DNA from: JASFWK01 sp050049355
Lineage (GTDB): Bacteria > Chloroflexota > Anaerolineae > B4-G1 > DUEL01
NCBI GenBank assembly: GCA_050049355.1
Contig: JASFWK010000041.1
Location: 1-15,650 of the forward strand
DNA: 15,650 nt
Reading direction: 5' to 3'
The notes beneath the pieces are model-generated. The model did not search any database, was not told the origin of the DNA, and worked only from the letters and a program-made list of their open reading frames with translations. The position numbers were made by a program, and so were the translations under genes. This document shows positions 15,073-15,650 of the stretch, piece by piece (position 1 is the stretch's first letter; each line of letters begins with the position of its first letter).

Positions 15073-15650
15073 GTGCGCAACTTGATGGTCACCGGCGGAG
15101 CCGGCTTCATCGGCTCCAATTTCGTCCGCTTCGTGCTACGAAAGTACCCCGATTACCGCGTCGTGGTCTACGACAAACTCACCTACGCTGGGAATCTGGA
15201 CAACCTCAAGGATGTGGCCCACGACTTCGGCGACCGATACGTCTTCGTCAGAGAGGACATCTGCAATGCTGAGAGGGTGCGGGAGGTGGTGACGGAGCAT
15301 GAGGTAGATACCATCGTCAACTTCGCCGCCGCCACCCACGTGGACCGCTCGCTGATGGAGCCGGACGAGTTCATCCGCACCGATGTCTTCGGTAGCTACG
15401 TGTTGCTCGAAGCAGCGAGGGAGTTTGGGTTGGAACGCTATCACCAGATCAGCACCGATGAGGTCTATGGGGAAGTCATGGAGGGACGATCCAGAGAGAC
15501 GGATCCTCTTCATACACGCAGCCCTTACTCCGCTTCCAAGGCCAGCGGCGACATGCTTTGCATCGCTTACCACACGAGTTTCGAGATCCCGGTGACTATC
15601 ACTCGAGGCTCCAACAACATCGGTCCCTATCAGTACCCCGAGAAGGTGGT
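15073..15650 (+). CDS. rmlB: dTDP-glucose 4,6-dehydratase, 5' part
   Basis: The frame from GTG 15073 is open to the right edge, giving the first ~192 residues of a protein normally about 330-350 long. The enzyme converts dTDP-glucose to dTDP-4-keto-6-deoxyglucose using bound NAD, an early step to dTDP-rhamnose and other deoxysugars. The NAD-binding TGGAGFIGSN (7-16) is followed by YDKLTYAGNLDNL (33-45), the segment typical of RmlB that distinguishes it from UDP-galactose epimerases. AATHVDRSL (86-94) stands where many members have AAESHVDRS. Catalytic residues are present: T128-D129-E130 in STDEVYG, and Y152 and K156 in YSASKASGD. NNIGPYQYPEK ends the visible part. Other rml genes would be expected downstream, outside the window. 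It is transcribed away from the envelope cluster. Confidence 0.94.
   Translation, partial: MRNLMVTGGAGFIGSNFVRFVLRKYPDYRVVVYDKLTYAGNLDNLKDVAHDFGDRYVFVREDICNAERVREVVTEHEVDTIVNFAAATHVDRSLMEPDEFIRTDVFGSYVLLEAAREFGLERYHQISTDEVYGEVMEGRSRETDPLHTRSPYSASKASGDMLCIAYHTSFEIPVTITRGSNNIGPYQYPEKV

Noticed and set aside
14717..15119. Short minus-strand frames in the nfeD-rmlB intergenic region
   Set aside because: No ribosome binding site and no recognisable protein; one runs into the rmlB start.

Overview
The window is high-GC bacterial DNA. It most resembles a member of the Chloroflexota (Anaerolineae-like). That placement is inferred from tandem secreted PA14 domains with an SVRWTR...GTYRF...DDGVR signature, a surface lipoprotein with a Pro/Thr linker, a large bacterial alpha-2-macroglobulin, and TPR and housekeeping genes of that style. 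No rRNA or other decisive marker is present. No tRNA, rRNA, CRISPR array or complete insertion sequence was seen.

Region 1 (1-640) is gene debris. The C-terminal part of a REP-associated-type (Y1/IS200-like) transposase enters from the left edge. It is followed by what looks like a collapsed type I restriction specificity gene (hsdS), of which only the extreme N-terminus and the C-terminal helix remain. A stretch with no recognisable gene follows.

Region 2 (641-5249, plus strand) holds housekeeping genes: a CinA-family protein whose C-terminal deamidase domain has lost its signature serine, ornithine carbamoyltransferase (argF) behind a good sigma70-type promoter, and a 756-residue TPR protein that is probably co-transcribed with argF.

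Region 3 (5294-14561, minus strand, transcribed towards region 2) is a cell-envelope cluster. In transcription order it contains an NfeD-type membrane serine protease (probably leaderless, with a TATAAT box 9 nt before its start), a secreted protein of four PA14 domains translationally coupled to it by an ATGA overlap, and, 209 bp further, a 1982-residue lipoprotein alpha-2-macroglobulin with four N-terminal Ig-like domains, a glycine-rich bait-like segment and an intact CTEQ thioester. Region 3 and region 2 converge over 44 bp in which no clear terminator is visible.

Region 4 (14562-15650) is a roughly 510-bp divergent intergenic region with an extended -10 promoter, followed by the 5' part of a dTDP-glucose 4,6-dehydratase gene (rmlB) that runs off the right edge and suggests the start of a sugar or polysaccharide locus.

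The most interesting unit is the protease / PA14 / protease-trap cluster on the cell surface. Its members are recognisable families, but the combination deserves attention: NfeD has no stomatin partner beside it and the macroglobulin has no pbpC beside it.
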